64,000 nucleotides of DNA from DATKYQ01 sp964640665 (GCA_964640665.1 CAZXHT010000004.1:62001-126000), one strand, 5' to 3'; shown: positions 1-7,484, numbered from the stretch's first letter. Notes: a model not told the origin generated them from the letters alone. Translations and numbers: made by a program.

Positions 1-2
1 TT

Positions 3-800
3 GAGCTGGCTGCCTTGGCATTGCAGGCAAGGGCTGCGGGCGCCGGCGACTTGCCGGCCGTCGGCGAGAGAACCAAGCGTCTGTTGGCCCGGGTCTATCT
101 CGATCGTCTGGTGGCCGCCAGCGACCGGCTCCCAGTGAGCGATAGCGAAGTTCGCGCCGCTTTCGAGCGCGAAAAGGCGCGCTATATGACCACTGGTGAA
201 TCGGACATCTTCAGGCCGTCCAGCCTGGATGTCATTGCGGTGGCGGTGGGCTATTTTCCCGACATGCATGTACCCGAGCATGGCGAGCAACTCGTCTGTG
301 CGCGCGGCTTGGCGCTCGAACTGGGCAGGAAAATTCACGCTACGTTAGCCGGGGCCGCGGCGGACCTGGACGCCTTCCTGGCGGCGGCACGGCGCTTCCA
401 GGTTGGCCACCCGACGGTAGTGATCAAGGAGTACTGGAAAACGCTCAGCGATCCGCAACTGAGCGGCATGGATTCCAAGTTGCACCAGGCGGTATGCTCG
501 CTGCCGGCCGAGGGAAATCTGAGCGAAGCGGTTGTCACCGAACGGGGGGTTTTCGTGGCGCGGCGGGGATGCGCTTGGCCCGGCAAGGGTGAACGACTTG
601 CCGCCGTCCGGGAGGTGCTGGTAGCCAGGATTCGCACGCTACGCAGGCGCGCGCTCCTGCAGAAACAACTTTCAGCCCTGCTCGAAAAATACGGGGCGCG
701 AACATGGCCCGAGCGCTTGGCCGCCCCAGAGGCTGCCGAGGCCGCCGGGGCCGTCGAGGCCCCCGGTTCTCGGGGGCCTCGACGGCCTCGGGGGCCGTGA
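3..800 (+). CDS. PpiC/SurA-like folding factor, C-terminal part (partial)
   Basis: The frame is already open at the window edge, so only the last ~265 residues are visible and the true start lies upstream. The visible part starts with a helical stretch ending in RLLARVYLDRLV followed by SDSEVRAAFEREK, a pattern typical of the junction between a SurA-type helical domain and a parvulin (PpiC) rotamase domain. Such proteins help fold exported proteins in the periplasm. The parvulin-like region (roughly residues 70-195 of the visible part) is divergent and I cannot point to catalytic residues, so it may be a chaperone only. The last ~25 residues are Ala/Glu then Pro/Gly/Arg low complexity, encoded by a strong GC hairpin. 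The stop overlaps a possible start of the next gene (TGATG), suggesting co-translation. Family assignment is moderate. Confidence 0.6.
   Translation, partial: ELAALALQARAAGAGDLPAVGERTKRLLARVYLDRLVAASDRLPVSDSEVRAAFEREKARYMTTGESDIFRPSSLDVIAVAVGYFPDMHVPEHGEQLVCARGLALELGRKIHATLAGAAADLDAFLAAARRFQVGHPTVVIKEYWKTLSDPQLSGMDSKLHQAVCSLPAEGNLSEAVVTERGVFVARRGCAWPGKGERLAAVREVLVARIRTLRRRALLQKQLSALLEKYGARTWPERLAAPEAAEAAGAVEAPGSRGPRRPRGP
745..791. repeat. Long GC-rich hairpin inside the 3' end of a coding frame
   Basis: Positions 750-765 and 771-786 are perfect reverse complements (16 bp) around a 5-nt loop (gttct). The stem can be extended outward to about 745/791 with one G-T wobble. No T-tract follows, so it is not a standard intrinsic terminator. 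It encodes the low-complexity tail of the PpiC-like protein and sits just before the next gene's start, where it could affect coupling or mRNA stability (inference). Confidence 0.85.
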
Positions 801-820
801 TGTGCAAGGGGCGCTTGCCG

Positions 821-2539
821 ATGACGCTACCCTTACCGCGGCTCATTACCAGCCTGTTGGCGATCGTCTTTTTTGTCACGCTTGCAATGGCAGAAGAGGG
901 GCGTGAGACCGTCGCGGACGAGGCCGGCCTGCTTTATTCGTCCCAGGTACTCTTCGGCGCAGACGGTTTTCCGCAGGTGACGATCGGGCTTATGGATGAC
1001 CAGCAGAGCGTCAGGCTGTCCTCGCCGGAGGGCTTCGTGCTGACCTACCTGGCGGCGGACTCCACCGACGCCAGGCTTACGACTCTCGAAGTCGCTGCCG
1101 GCGCGAGCCGTGACTTTGAGATTGGTGATGCCACAATGGCCAAGGTCACATACTGGTGCGGTGTAGCCAGCCTGCACTTCAGTCAGAAGGGCCTGCTGGA
1201 CGACAGGATTGCCAAATGGCGCGCAAGGGGAGAGCAGGTCCAGGTGTTCGAGACGGGCAGCGTCTTCGGCATCCGTGGGCATGTGATCGACAATCGCACT
1301 TATGTCTTGGCGATTCGCTCCTTTGAGACCGAAGACGAGGCCGGGCGGGCAGCGGCGGGGATCTTTAATCGCTTCGGGACGCGGACTTTCGTGCATGCCC
1401 ATCTCAGCCGGCGCCCTTCGGGGACGATTCGCGTCTTCGATGAGAGCGGAAAAAAGCTCGCGCTGGCATCCGACCTGGTGACGGTGCGTCCGGCCGGAAG
1501 CGGTCCGATTACTGTGCAGCGAGTGGAGTATGGCAAGGGATACAGGTGGCATGGCTTCGAAGACCGCCGTTATGCGGGAACAATCCTGATAACCTTCGAT
1601 CGTAACGGCCGGTTTGCCGTGGTCAACCGCGTGGGCGTCGAACGCCTGCTCGAGGGGTTGGTGCCTGTCGAGATAAGCCCGGCCGCGCCGATGGAAGCAC
1701 TAAAGGCCCAGGCCGTCGTGGCCCGTGGAGAGGTCTTTGCGAAAATCGGTGCACGCCACTTCATGGATCCCTATCTGCTGTGCGCCGCCACCCATTGCCA
1801 GGTGTACTCGGGCGTCGATGTCGAGAAAGATCGCCCGGGCCGGGCCGTCCGCGCCACTCGCGGCGAGTTGCTCTTCCTGGGCGCGAAACTGGTCGATTCG
1901 GTCTATAGCGCCTCGTGCGGAGGCCACACCGAGAACAACGATACCGTATGGTCGGATCCTCCCAGCCAGGCCTTGCGCGGTATTAGCGACATGTCCCTCG
2001 GGGAGGCTCTCAACTGGCCTTCTCCCGGAAGTGATCTGCACGCCTGGTTGACGGTCTCGCCGCCGGCTTGGTGCCGTTTGTCCACGCTCAACCGGGAAGG
2101 CCTCTACCGCTGGAACAAGGTCATCCCGTCTAAGGAGATGGATCGGTTGGTGGCCAAGGTGAAGCCCGTCGGCCAGGTTGTGTCCATACAGGTTCTTTCC
2201 CGGGGAGTCTCCGGGCGCGTCAAAGTCGTCAGGGTGGTGGGTACCGGGGGCGATTTGCTGGTGCAGCGTGAATGGCCCGTGCGGCGGCTTTTCGGCAACC
2301 TGCGCAGCGGCATGTTCGAGGTCGAAGTGCAGTTCGACGCCGAGCAGATGCCGACCGCCTTCTCTTTCCGCGGTGGCGGATGGGGTCATGGAGTGGGCCT
2401 GTGCCAGATAGGCGCGGTGGGTATGGCCGAACATGCTCGTGACTACCGCCAGATCCTTGGTCACTACTACGGAGGCGCGCGGGTGTTCAGGCTCTACGGC
2501 GCGATCAGGGATCCGGTGCCGGGGAGCCCCGCGCCCTGA
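821..2539 (+). CDS. SpoIID/LytB-domain exported protein (peptidoglycan glycan-strand processing)
   Basis: SpoIID-family proteins cleave or remodel peptidoglycan glycan strands; outside sporulators they are found in the envelope of many Gram-negatives. A signal peptide (MTLPLPRLITSLLAIVFFV, then AMA) opens the protein. A SPOR-like stretch (GEQVQVFETGSVFGIRGHV) lies in the first half. The SpoIID core starts near residue 265 with GVERLLEGLVPVEIS, containing the Glu expected for catalysis (about residue 285), followed by KAQAVVARGEVF, CAATHCQVYSG and YSASCGGHTENND, and ends with GGGWGHGVGLCQIGAVGMA. I chose the ATG at 821 because aagggg lies 9 nt upstream; an in-frame ATG at 800 overlapping the previous stop is a real alternative. 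The 3' end overlaps the convergent CPBP gene by 35 bp. Likely operon with the upstream PpiC-like gene. Confidence 0.85.
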   Translation: MTLPLPRLITSLLAIVFFVTLAMAEEGRETVADEAGLLYSSQVLFGADGFPQVTIGLMDDQQSVRLSSPEGFVLTYLAADSTDARLTTLEVAAGASRDFEIGDATMAKVTYWCGVASLHFSQKGLLDDRIAKWRARGEQVQVFETGSVFGIRGHVIDNRTYVLAIRSFETEDEAGRAAAGIFNRFGTRTFVHAHLSRRPSGTIRVFDESGKKLALASDLVTVRPAGSGPITVQRVEYGKGYRWHGFEDRRYAGTILITFDRNGRFAVVNRVGVERLLEGLVPVEISPAAPMEALKAQAVVARGEVFAKIGARHFMDPYLLCAATHCQVYSGVDVEKDRPGRAVRATRGELLFLGAKLVDSVYSASCGGHTENNDTVWSDPPSQALRGISDMSLGEALNWPSPGSDLHAWLTVSPPAWCRLSTLNREGLYRWNKVIPSKEMDRLVAKVKPVGQVVSIQVLSRGVSGRVKVVRVVGTGGDLLVQREWPVRRLFGNLRSGMFEVEVQFDAEQMPTAFSFRGGGWGHGVGLCQIGAVGMAEHARDYRQILGHYYGGARVFRLYGAIRDPVPGSPAP

Positions 2540-3086
2540 GAGCGATACGCGTAAGGTTGACAGCGTTTATCATCAGGTGGCAGGCGATGGGAGCCAGCAG
2601 CGTGGATGTCCAGGTAAAGAGCCAGCCGAGCACGAATCCCATCCCGATAGCCATAAGCGTCCATGGCAGGTAGATGCGCGTGGGACCGATGTGCGCCAGC
2701 CCGAACACCAGGGCGGTGAGCGTAAGTCCCAGAGTAGGCTGCATGGCGCCGCGGAAGAACACCTCCTCGGCAACCGAACTGGTCGCGGCCAGGAAGATCA
2801 CCTGGCCGGCAGACAGCGGGCCGAGGATTTTTCTAAACTCGTCTTCGAGCCGGCGGGCCCAGGTGAAGAGGCGCACGGAAAGCCAGTCAGCGGTCACGAC
2901 AAGCAGGCCGGCAGCCAGCCCCACGGCGGCTCCCGTGAGATGGCGCGCGAAAGAGACGCCCGCGGGCGTTGGCAACGGGCCGTCGCCGCGCGCCATGGAC
3001 CAGGCCAGAGCCGCAATCAGCAGCACGGCGTAGGCGATGCCAATCTGGATGAATACCCGTCCGCGATGGCCCGAGTAGCGTGACAT
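2505..3086 (-). CDS. CPBP-family intramembrane glutamic protease
   Basis: CPBP (CAAX protease and bacteriocin-processing, Rce1-like) proteins are membrane-embedded endopeptidases. The three diagnostic motifs are in order: EExxxR at E107-E108...R112 (VAEEVFFRG), FxxxH ending at H132 (FGLAH) and HxxxN at H170-N174. Hydrophobic stretches around residues 11-30, 50-66, 95-105, 120-132 and 142-176 predict a polytopic membrane protein. The length of 193 residues suits a minimal CPBP protein. It is convergent with the SpoIID-like gene, with overlapping 3' ends. The zinc-ribbon gene on the same strand lies just upstream (10-bp gap) and is likely co-transcribed. The substrate cannot be inferred. Confidence 0.88.
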   Translation of the reverse strand: MSRYSGHRGRVFIQIGIAYAVLLIAALAWSMARGDGPLPTPAGVSFARHLTGAAVGLAAGLLVVTADWLSVRLFTWARRLEDEFRKILGPLSAGQVIFLAATSSVAEEVFFRGAMQPTLGLTLTALVFGLAHIGPTRIYLPWTLMAIGMGFVLGWLFTWTSTLLAPIACHLMINAVNLTRIALRARGSPAPDP

Positions 3087-3096
3087 TGTTTCGAAT

Positions 3097-3306
3097 TCAG
3101 CGGACGTGACGTCGCCAGCGATTCCAAAAGTGCTTGAAGCGTTTCAAGATGCCTCTCCTGGTAGGAACTTTTGTCTTGGCGGTTTGTTCGAAGTCGGCGC
3201 GCTCAGGGTTGGCCACATCGCGGATCGGCTTGAAGCAGCGCGAGCAGATGTTGCTGCCGACCACATTGAGCTCGCCGCAATAGGGACAAGGGATCATGTC
3301 CTCCAT
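3097..3306 (-). CDS. Small zinc-ribbon protein
   Basis: A 69-residue protein with a four-cysteine zinc ribbon: CPYC at residues 7-10 and CSRC at 21-24, typical of a zinc-ribbon knuckle pair. The rest is basic (RRGILKRFKHFWNRWRRHVR at the C terminus), suggesting nucleic-acid, membrane-surface or protein contacts. The ATG at 3306 is chosen because a strong GAGGAG ribosome-binding site lies 5 nt upstream; the frame is open to 3411 but that extension lacks such a site and is not zinc-ribbon-like. The CPBP protease gene follows 10 bp downstream on the same strand. Function unknown. Confidence 0.75.
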   Translation of the reverse strand: MEDMIPCPYCGELNVVGSNICSRCFKPIRDVANPERADFEQTAKTKVPTRRGILKRFKHFWNRWRRHVR

Positions 3307-3435
3307 GTTGCTCTCCTCGCATTCTCCTAGACGAACGCCTTTCATGGTAGGTGTCGCAGCCTGCTCAATCAAGTTTTTTTCCTTTCGACGAGCCTTTCGG
3401 CCGCTAATCAACAGTGGGTCATTTTTTACCCACCA

Positions 3436-3456
3436 AATCGCGATCCGATCGCGATT
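3436..3456. promoter_or_regulatory. 21-bp perfect palindrome, candidate operator
   Basis: The arms AATCGCGATC (3436-3445) and GATCGCGATT (3447-3456) are perfect reverse complements around a single C. Each half also contains the self-complementary octamer ATCGCGAT. The symmetry and compact size suit a dimeric DNA-binding protein better than an RNA hairpin. It lies upstream of the zinc-ribbon gene (minus) and of the candidate small RNA (plus). The binding protein is unknown. Confidence 0.5.
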
Positions 3457-3610
3457 ATGGCTAATAGGTTGATATCTTTAACAAAAAAGCACGAGGACCG
3501 AAAAAATGGTCACTTGAGTTACCAGTGACGTAACTCGTGAGAAAGCCTTGAGAGTTTGTAACTGACTGTAATTGCACAATAAATATTTTCATCCGACTGG
3601 TTCAACGATG

Positions 3611-3639
3611 TTGACAAAGCTCTATGGTTGGGCTAGTGT
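3611..3639 (+). promoter_or_regulatory. Candidate sigma-70 promoter of a small RNA
   Basis: TTGACA (3611-3616, perfect -35) is followed after 17 bp by TAGTGT (3634-3639), a weak -10 matching 3 of 6. Transcription would start near 3646 on the plus strand and run into the intrinsic terminator at 3747-3778. The weak -10 limits confidence. Confidence 0.4.
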
Positions 3640-3645
3640 CCTTCC

Positions 3646-3778
3646 TGGATAAGATGGATTTTGGAGGAATCAGATGTAACATTCTTTGGCTGTTTGGGTA
3701 ACGGTTGGCCTTCCCGTTTCCCCCTGTCTTCGTGGCCAGAGAATGACGAGGAACCCTTCAAGGGTTCCTCGTTTTTTT
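3646..3778 (+). ncRNA. Candidate small structured RNA
   Basis: No plus-strand protein gene precedes the strong plus-strand terminator at 3747-3778, so some plus-strand transcript should end there. A promoter-like TTGACA-17-TAGTGT lies about 130 bp upstream. Inside the predicted ~133-nt RNA is a second hairpin, GGG-U-AACGG (3696-3704) pairing with CCGUU-U-CCC (3714-3722) around a 9-nt loop. I do not recognise a known family such as 6S, tmRNA, SRP or RNase P. The 5' end is a guess from the promoter. The two hairpins and terminator are seen directly; the RNA is inferred. Confidence 0.4.
3747..3778 (+). terminator. Intrinsic (Rho-independent) terminator
   Basis: A perfect 11-bp stem, CGAGGAACCCT (3747-3757) and AGGGTTCCTCG (3761-3771), with a 3-nt loop, is followed at once by seven T residues (3772-3778). 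The T-run is on the plus strand only, so it terminates rightward transcription. The annotated genes on either side are both on the minus strand. Confidence 0.88.
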
Positions 3779-3817
3779 ATTAGTGTTTATTCGTGAATGA
3801 TCGTTTCCTGGGTATTT

Positions 3818-4003
3818 CTACTTGGCGATTCGCCCAGACTTGATGCAACCGGTACACACACGCTTGGTGACGCGCCTGCCGTTTTCTACAACGTGGACCT
3901 TCTGCAGGTTGGGTAGTTGGCGCATTCTGCTTTTGTTATGCGCGTGAGAGACGCGATTGCCGGATAACGGCCCCTTGCCACAGATTTCACATCGCTTGGC
4001 CAT
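3818..4003 (-). CDS. rpmB: 50S ribosomal protein L28
   Basis: Component of the large ribosomal subunit. The 61-residue length, the start MAKRCEICGKGPLSGNRVSHAHNKS and the basic centre are characteristic of bacterial L28. It is the zinc-binding (C+) form: CEIC at residues 5-8 and CTGC at 50-53 form a four-cysteine ribbon. A GGAGATC ribosome-binding site precedes the ATG. It stands alone here, without rpmG. C+ paralogues are often subject to zinc-dependent regulation in other bacteria, but I see no recognisable Zur site nearby. Confidence 0.95.
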   Translation of the reverse strand: MAKRCEICGKGPLSGNRVSHAHNKSRMRQLPNLQKVHVVENGRRVTKRVCTGCIKSGRIAK

Positions 4004-4108
4004 GTTCAGATCTCCTTGCCGCGGGTTCTTTCAAGTACATCGACCCGCGAGGAACACCGAGGTAGCATATCGCACCCAGAGAATCAACCATTTTGTACTA
4101 CTAATTCC

Positions 4109-4152
4109 GAAAATCTTCGCGTACCGCAAAGATTTTCAGTAGCGGGCTAGCC
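4109..4152. repeat. Two adjacent inverted repeats between rpmB and the oxidoreductase gene
   Basis: GAAAATCTT (4109-4117) and AAGATTTTC (4129-4137) are perfect reverse complements, with an inner GCG/CGC pair, and are followed by the palindrome GGGCTAGCCC (4143-4152). Both lie between two minus-strand genes and could form the transcript end of the oxidoreductase gene, though no clean T-tract follows on that strand. Confidence 0.5.
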
Positions 4153-4219
4153 CGTGCGCGGATTATTTTGATTGCGGTGGAGCCGCGCTGTACCCAATAC
4201 CCGTTTTTTTCGTGGAAGG

Positions 4220-5665
4220 TCAAAGGATTTTTTTCAACTTCAGCTTTTCGGTCAGGAGATCTACGCTCTGCACGGCCGTCTTGGCGGCGCCTTCCACTCC
4301 GAGACCGGGGATTGTCTCCGGGCCGCAATAGAAGATGTTCTTGTAGGGTGTCTTGCCCGGCAGGACGGCGCAGCCCAGGCTGACCTCGCAATTGCATTCA
4401 AAGATGGGCCGTAGCGACCAGGGATCGGGATGCGGCTCGTCATCCGCGCGTCCCTCCCAGAACGGGCTCGACTGGCTTTGCAGGAATTGATCGAGAAACG
4501 GGACCAGCCAGGTGGCCGCCTCGATCATCTCCTTGTGCAGCGGCCCGAGGTATTCACGCCCCAGCGAGCGCTTCTTGTAGGCCACTCGGCAGGAGAGGCT
4601 CAACATGGACTTGCCCGGCTTGTCGGGCAGGTCGAACCTGTGCAGCAGGATCAGATTGCCTTCCCGCAGTTGCTCGTCCGGGCGGCGAACCATCAGCAGG
4701 TGCTTTCCCATGCCGACCGGGAGGCACTCGGTCGGCAGCATCAGGTTCACCATGAATATACTGCCATGTTGCCGGACTGAGTTTGCCGCGCCCATCAGTC
4801 TCTTGTGTCTTCCGTCGAGCGGAAACAATTCTAGGCAGCGTCCGATGGGTAAGCCGGCCAACAGTGCTCCGCAAGTGTATGTTTTTTCTCCGCGCAGGGT
4901 TTTTACACCCGTCGCCTGCCTGCCCTCGGTCAGGATTTGCTGGACGACTGTCTTTTTTTCCACTGCACAGCCGCTTTTTTCAATCGCCTTCGAGACGAGT
5001 TCTTCGAAGTTCCATACCGTTCGCGGCCCGCCTAGCAGCGCCTGCACGAAATGACCGCTGACGAACATGGTTCCAGGATCCTCGTGCAGCCAGGAGTGAA
5101 AACCCGCGCCAGCGGCCAGGATTCTCAGGGGAAGCGGCCAGGCGGATAGCGGCGGCAAGGTCTCGTGTGCCAGCCTCTCGTCGGCGCGACTGGTTTTTAC
5201 CTGTTCGCGCCAGCCGTCCGGCGGCAGCAGGGGCCGTGTTAGAATCTCTGAGCGGAAACGATCACCCAGCGAACGCAGGCCGTCGATCAGTTCGAGGGCG
5301 GCTTTTTTTTCGGTGGGAAATGAGCGTTCGAGTTCGGCCTCGAGTCCGGATCTGTCGGGAACCAGGTCGATGCGTTGCCTGGGGGTGACGAGCTGCAAGG
5401 GCGGATCGCCGGAGCCGAGCAGGTGCACGGGATCTTCCACCCCCAGTTCGTGCAACACCCGGTCGAGCACGGGAGCGTGCCCGAACGGCGGCAGCACGGT
5501 CGGCAGGGCCGGCAAGAGGGCGCCCTGGACAGAGTATATCGACCCGGGATCGCCTTGCCCGACCTGCAATACTCGATAGCCGCGCTTTGCAAGCAGGCCG
5601 GCGGTCATCAGTCCCGCAACGCCGGAACCGACGACGATCACATCGTGATAGCTTCCGCGAGACAT
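4220..5665 (-). CDS. CrtI-like FAD-dependent oxidoreductase (phytoene desaturase superfamily)
   Basis: A flavin amine-oxidase/phytoene-desaturase-type protein of 481 residues. The N-terminal dinucleotide-binding motif VIVVGSGVAGLMTAGLLAKRGYRV (GxGxxG at residues 13-18) is clear. The C-terminal part contains YCGPETIPGLGVEGAAKTA, the usual second FAD-contact region where CrtI-like proteins carry a G-P-G-E cluster. No carotenoid synthesis genes (crtB, crtE) are in the window, so carotenoid, retinol-saturase-like or other polyene substrates remain open. It starts 13 bp after purM on the same strand, suggesting co-transcription. The superfamily is secure; the substrate is unknown. Confidence 0.8.
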   Translation of the reverse strand: MSRGSYHDVIVVGSGVAGLMTAGLLAKRGYRVLQVGQGDPGSIYSVQGALLPALPTVLPPFGHAPVLDRVLHELGVEDPVHLLGSGDPPLQLVTPRQRIDLVPDRSGLEAELERSFPTEKKAALELIDGLRSLGDRFRSEILTRPLLPPDGWREQVKTSRADERLAHETLPPLSAWPLPLRILAAGAGFHSWLHEDPGTMFVSGHFVQALLGGPRTVWNFEELVSKAIEKSGCAVEKKTVVQQILTEGRQATGVKTLRGEKTYTCGALLAGLPIGRCLELFPLDGRHKRLMGAANSVRQHGSIFMVNLMLPTECLPVGMGKHLLMVRRPDEQLREGNLILLHRFDLPDKPGKSMLSLSCRVAYKKRSLGREYLGPLHKEMIEAATWLVPFLDQFLQSQSSPFWEGRADDEPHPDPWSLRPIFECNCEVSLGCAVLPGKTPYKNIFYCGPETIPGLGVEGAAKTAVQSVDLLTEKLKLKKIL

Positions 5666-5678
5666 CTTCTCGTGTGTC

Positions 5679-6731
5679 TCAACTGCTGTCGGCCGGCAAC
5701 AGGACGAGTTCTTTGGTCGGGTCTTGTCTTTCGACTACCCTGCCGATCGAGAAGCTTTCCACGCCGTGCCGCGAGGCGACTTCGCGGGCGGCTTCCAGCC
5801 CTGCCGGGTTCAAGACGGCGACCATGCCCAGCCCGAGGTTGAAGGTCGAGAGCATCTCCCGCTCGGATACGCCCGCCTTGCGCCGGATCAGATCGAAGAT
5901 CGCGGGCTGGTTCCAACTCGCGTTGCGTATCTCGGCGGCCAGGTGACCGGGCAGCACCCGGGGCAGGTTGCCGGGAAGCCCGCCGCCGGTGATGTGGGCT
6001 AAAGCATGCAAGGGCGTCTTTTTCGCCATTTCGAGCGCCAGGCGCACGTAGATGCGGGTAGGTTTCAGAAGCTCTTCTCCCAGTGTGTCTTCCAGTCCCT
6101 CGCAGGTGGTCCTCAGGGCCGCGGGATCCGGATCGACGAGGATCTTTCTGGCCAGCGAATAGCCGTTGGAGTGCAACCCGCTGGATGCCAGCCCGAGCAG
6201 CACGTCGCCCGAGCGCACCCGCTGCGAGCCCAGCATGTTTCCGCGCTCGACGACGCCGACCGAGAACCCGGCCAGGTCATAATCACCCGGGGCGTAGAAA
6301 CCCGGCATCTCGGCCGTCTCCCCGCCCAGCAGCGCGCAGCCGGCCTGGCGGCAGCCGTCGGCGATGCCGCTCAGGACTTCCTTGCCACGGGCGGGATCGA
6401 GCTTGGCGGTGGCGAAGTAGTCGAGGAAGAACAAAGGCTCTGCGCCGGTGACGATGATGTCATTGACGCACATGGCCACCAGATCGATGCCGATGCTGGA
6501 ATGTCTACCGACCAGGTTGGCCACCTTGAGCTTGGTGCCCACCCCGTCGGTAGAGGCGACCAGGAGCGGATCTTCGTAACGCGCCGGATCGAATGCGAAC
6601 AGGCCGGAAAAACCGCCAAGCGAGCCGACCACCTCGGGCCGCTGAGTGCTGCGCACCAGCGGGGCGATGTCCTTTATGAACTGTTCGCCGGCCTCGATGT
6701 CCACGCCGGCATCGCGATAAGTGACGCTCAT
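5679..6731 (-). CDS. purM: Phosphoribosylformylglycinamidine cyclo-ligase (AIR synthetase)
   Basis: Catalyses the ATP-dependent closure of FGAM to aminoimidazole ribonucleotide in purine synthesis (cytosol). Strong family signatures are present: TYRDAGVDIEAGEQFI at the N terminus, STDGVGTKLKVA, GIDLVAMCVNDI, LFFLDYFATAKLD, GGETAEMPGFY, SSGLHSNGYSLARKI and HITGGGLPGNLPRVLP. The length of 350 residues is normal. The ribosome-binding site is poor, and a candidate promoter (TTGACT-18-TATAGC) would start transcription only a few bases before the ATG. No other pur genes flank it. It is divergent from the helical hypothetical protein gene. Confidence 0.97.
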   Translation of the reverse strand: MSVTYRDAGVDIEAGEQFIKDIAPLVRSTQRPEVVGSLGGFSGLFAFDPARYEDPLLVASTDGVGTKLKVANLVGRHSSIGIDLVAMCVNDIIVTGAEPLFFLDYFATAKLDPARGKEVLSGIADGCRQAGCALLGGETAEMPGFYAPGDYDLAGFSVGVVERGNMLGSQRVRSGDVLLGLASSGLHSNGYSLARKILVDPDPAALRTTCEGLEDTLGEELLKPTRIYVRLALEMAKKTPLHALAHITGGGLPGNLPRVLPGHLAAEIRNASWNQPAIFDLIRRKAGVSEREMLSTFNLGLGMVAVLNPAGLEAAREVASRHGVESFSIGRVVERQDPTKELVLLPADSS

Positions 6732-6739
6732 GTGAAGAA

Positions 6740-6769
6740 GCTATAGCCCAGGTGCTGCCCGTTAGTCAA
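6740..6769 (-). promoter_or_regulatory. Candidate purM promoter (near-leaderless)
   Basis: On the minus strand TTGACT (6769-6764) is followed after 18 bp by TATAGC (6745-6740). The expected start, about 7 nt further, is near 6733, two bases before the purM ATG (6731). This agrees with the absence of a good ribosome-binding site there. Confidence 0.45.
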
Positions 6770-6857
6770 TTAGGCTGCAGCAAAAAATATTCTCGTTGTG
6801 CCGATAATGCTTGCGTGTTAGCTTCTTCCTCCCACGCGAGCGGGAGGGAGGTACGCA

Positions 6858-7484
6858 ATGACGAATACTGAAAGCTCGGCCAGCATGGCGATTGGCGAGA
6901 AGATGGAACAGCTGCAACCTGGGACCCCGCGTTACGAGATGCTCGAGGTGGCCCGGCGCTTCAAGACTTCCTGGGTGGATCTCGGGGGTAAGCTGTACGG
7001 CGTCAGGAACAAGCGGCTTTTCTTGCAATGGGGATTCGGGAAGTTCGAGGAATACTGTCGTCAGGAACTGCGCATCAAGCCGCAGACGGCGGCCAAGCTG
7101 ACCGCTTCTTACGCCTTCTTGAAGCAAGAAGGCCCCGCCGTGCTCAAGCGCGACGGAATCGAGAAACCCGTGCCCGACATGCAGGTCATAGACCTGCTGC
7201 GGCGGATCCGCGAGAAAGAGCGCGTGCCCGAACGGGACTTCAGCCGGATCAAGGAATTGGCCTTCGATGACGCTCCGCCGGCCCAGGTGCGGCGGGAGTT
7301 GAAGCACAGCCTGCCCGGGCCCGAGCCGGCGTCGAAATCCAGCGAACTGAAACGCCTGCTGAACATGGCCCATCGCCTGGCCGACGGACTGGCGGCCATC
7401 ACCGGTATTCCACACCTTGTGGTCGACCGGGCAATCTCGCTGGTGGACGATCTACGCAGCCTGGTCGGATCCAATGGAGAATAA
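6858..7484 (+). CDS. Conserved-looking helical hypothetical protein
   Basis: A 208-residue protein with no recognised family. It is charged and predicted mostly helical, with RYEMLEVARRFKTSWVDLGGKLYGVRNKRLFLQWGF near the N terminus and EYCRQELRIKPQTAAKLTASYAFL next; the latter resembles a helix-turn-helix-like segment, so DNA binding is possible but unproven. It has no signal peptide, membrane segment or metal motif. An excellent GGGAGGGAGGT ribosome-binding site precedes the ATG and is partly matched by an upstream CTCCC. It lies just upstream of clpX, which has its own promoter. Confidence 0.7.
   Translation: MTNTESSASMAIGEKMEQLQPGTPRYEMLEVARRFKTSWVDLGGKLYGVRNKRLFLQWGFGKFEEYCRQELRIKPQTAAKLTASYAFLKQEGPAVLKRDGIEKPVPDMQVIDLLRRIREKERVPERDFSRIKELAFDDAPPAQVRRELKHSLPGPEPASKSSELKRLLNMAHRLADGLAAITGIPHLVVDRAISLVDDLRSLVGSNGE

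Larger units (their letters stand above)
3307..3817. other. Non-coding intergenic region with several inverted repeats
   Basis: Some 510 bp between two minus-strand genes with no credible protein gene, AT-richer than its surroundings. It contains a GTGGGT/ACCCAC hairpin (3414-3433), a 21-bp perfect palindrome (3436-3456), a GAGTTAC/GTAACTC hairpin with 7-nt loop (3516-3536), a sigma-70-like promoter (3611-3639), a GGG-AACGG/CCGTT-CCC hairpin (3696-3722) and an intrinsic terminator (3747-3778). Very short frames exist (15 codons from 3655; an ATG-TAA start-stop at 3674 behind GGAGG), but none looks like a conserved protein. Confidence 0.7.

Noticed and set aside
1700..2464. Long antisense frame opposite the SpoIID-like gene (254 codons)
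   Set aside because: Shadow of GC-rich codon bias; the plus strand has a complete SpoIID domain and the antisense product has no recognisable motif.
3590..3625. GGTTCAA near 3600, like a tRNA T-loop
   Set aside because: No acceptor stem, anticodon arm or D-loop could be built around it.
3674..3679. GGAGG followed by an ATG-TAA start-stop inside the small-RNA candidate
   Set aside because: Could be a translational decoy, but a single 6-base match is expected by chance; kept only as a note.
4143..4152. GGGCTAGCCC as a terminator for the oxidoreductase gene
   Set aside because: Only 10 bp without a loop and with no T-run; listed just as a repeat.
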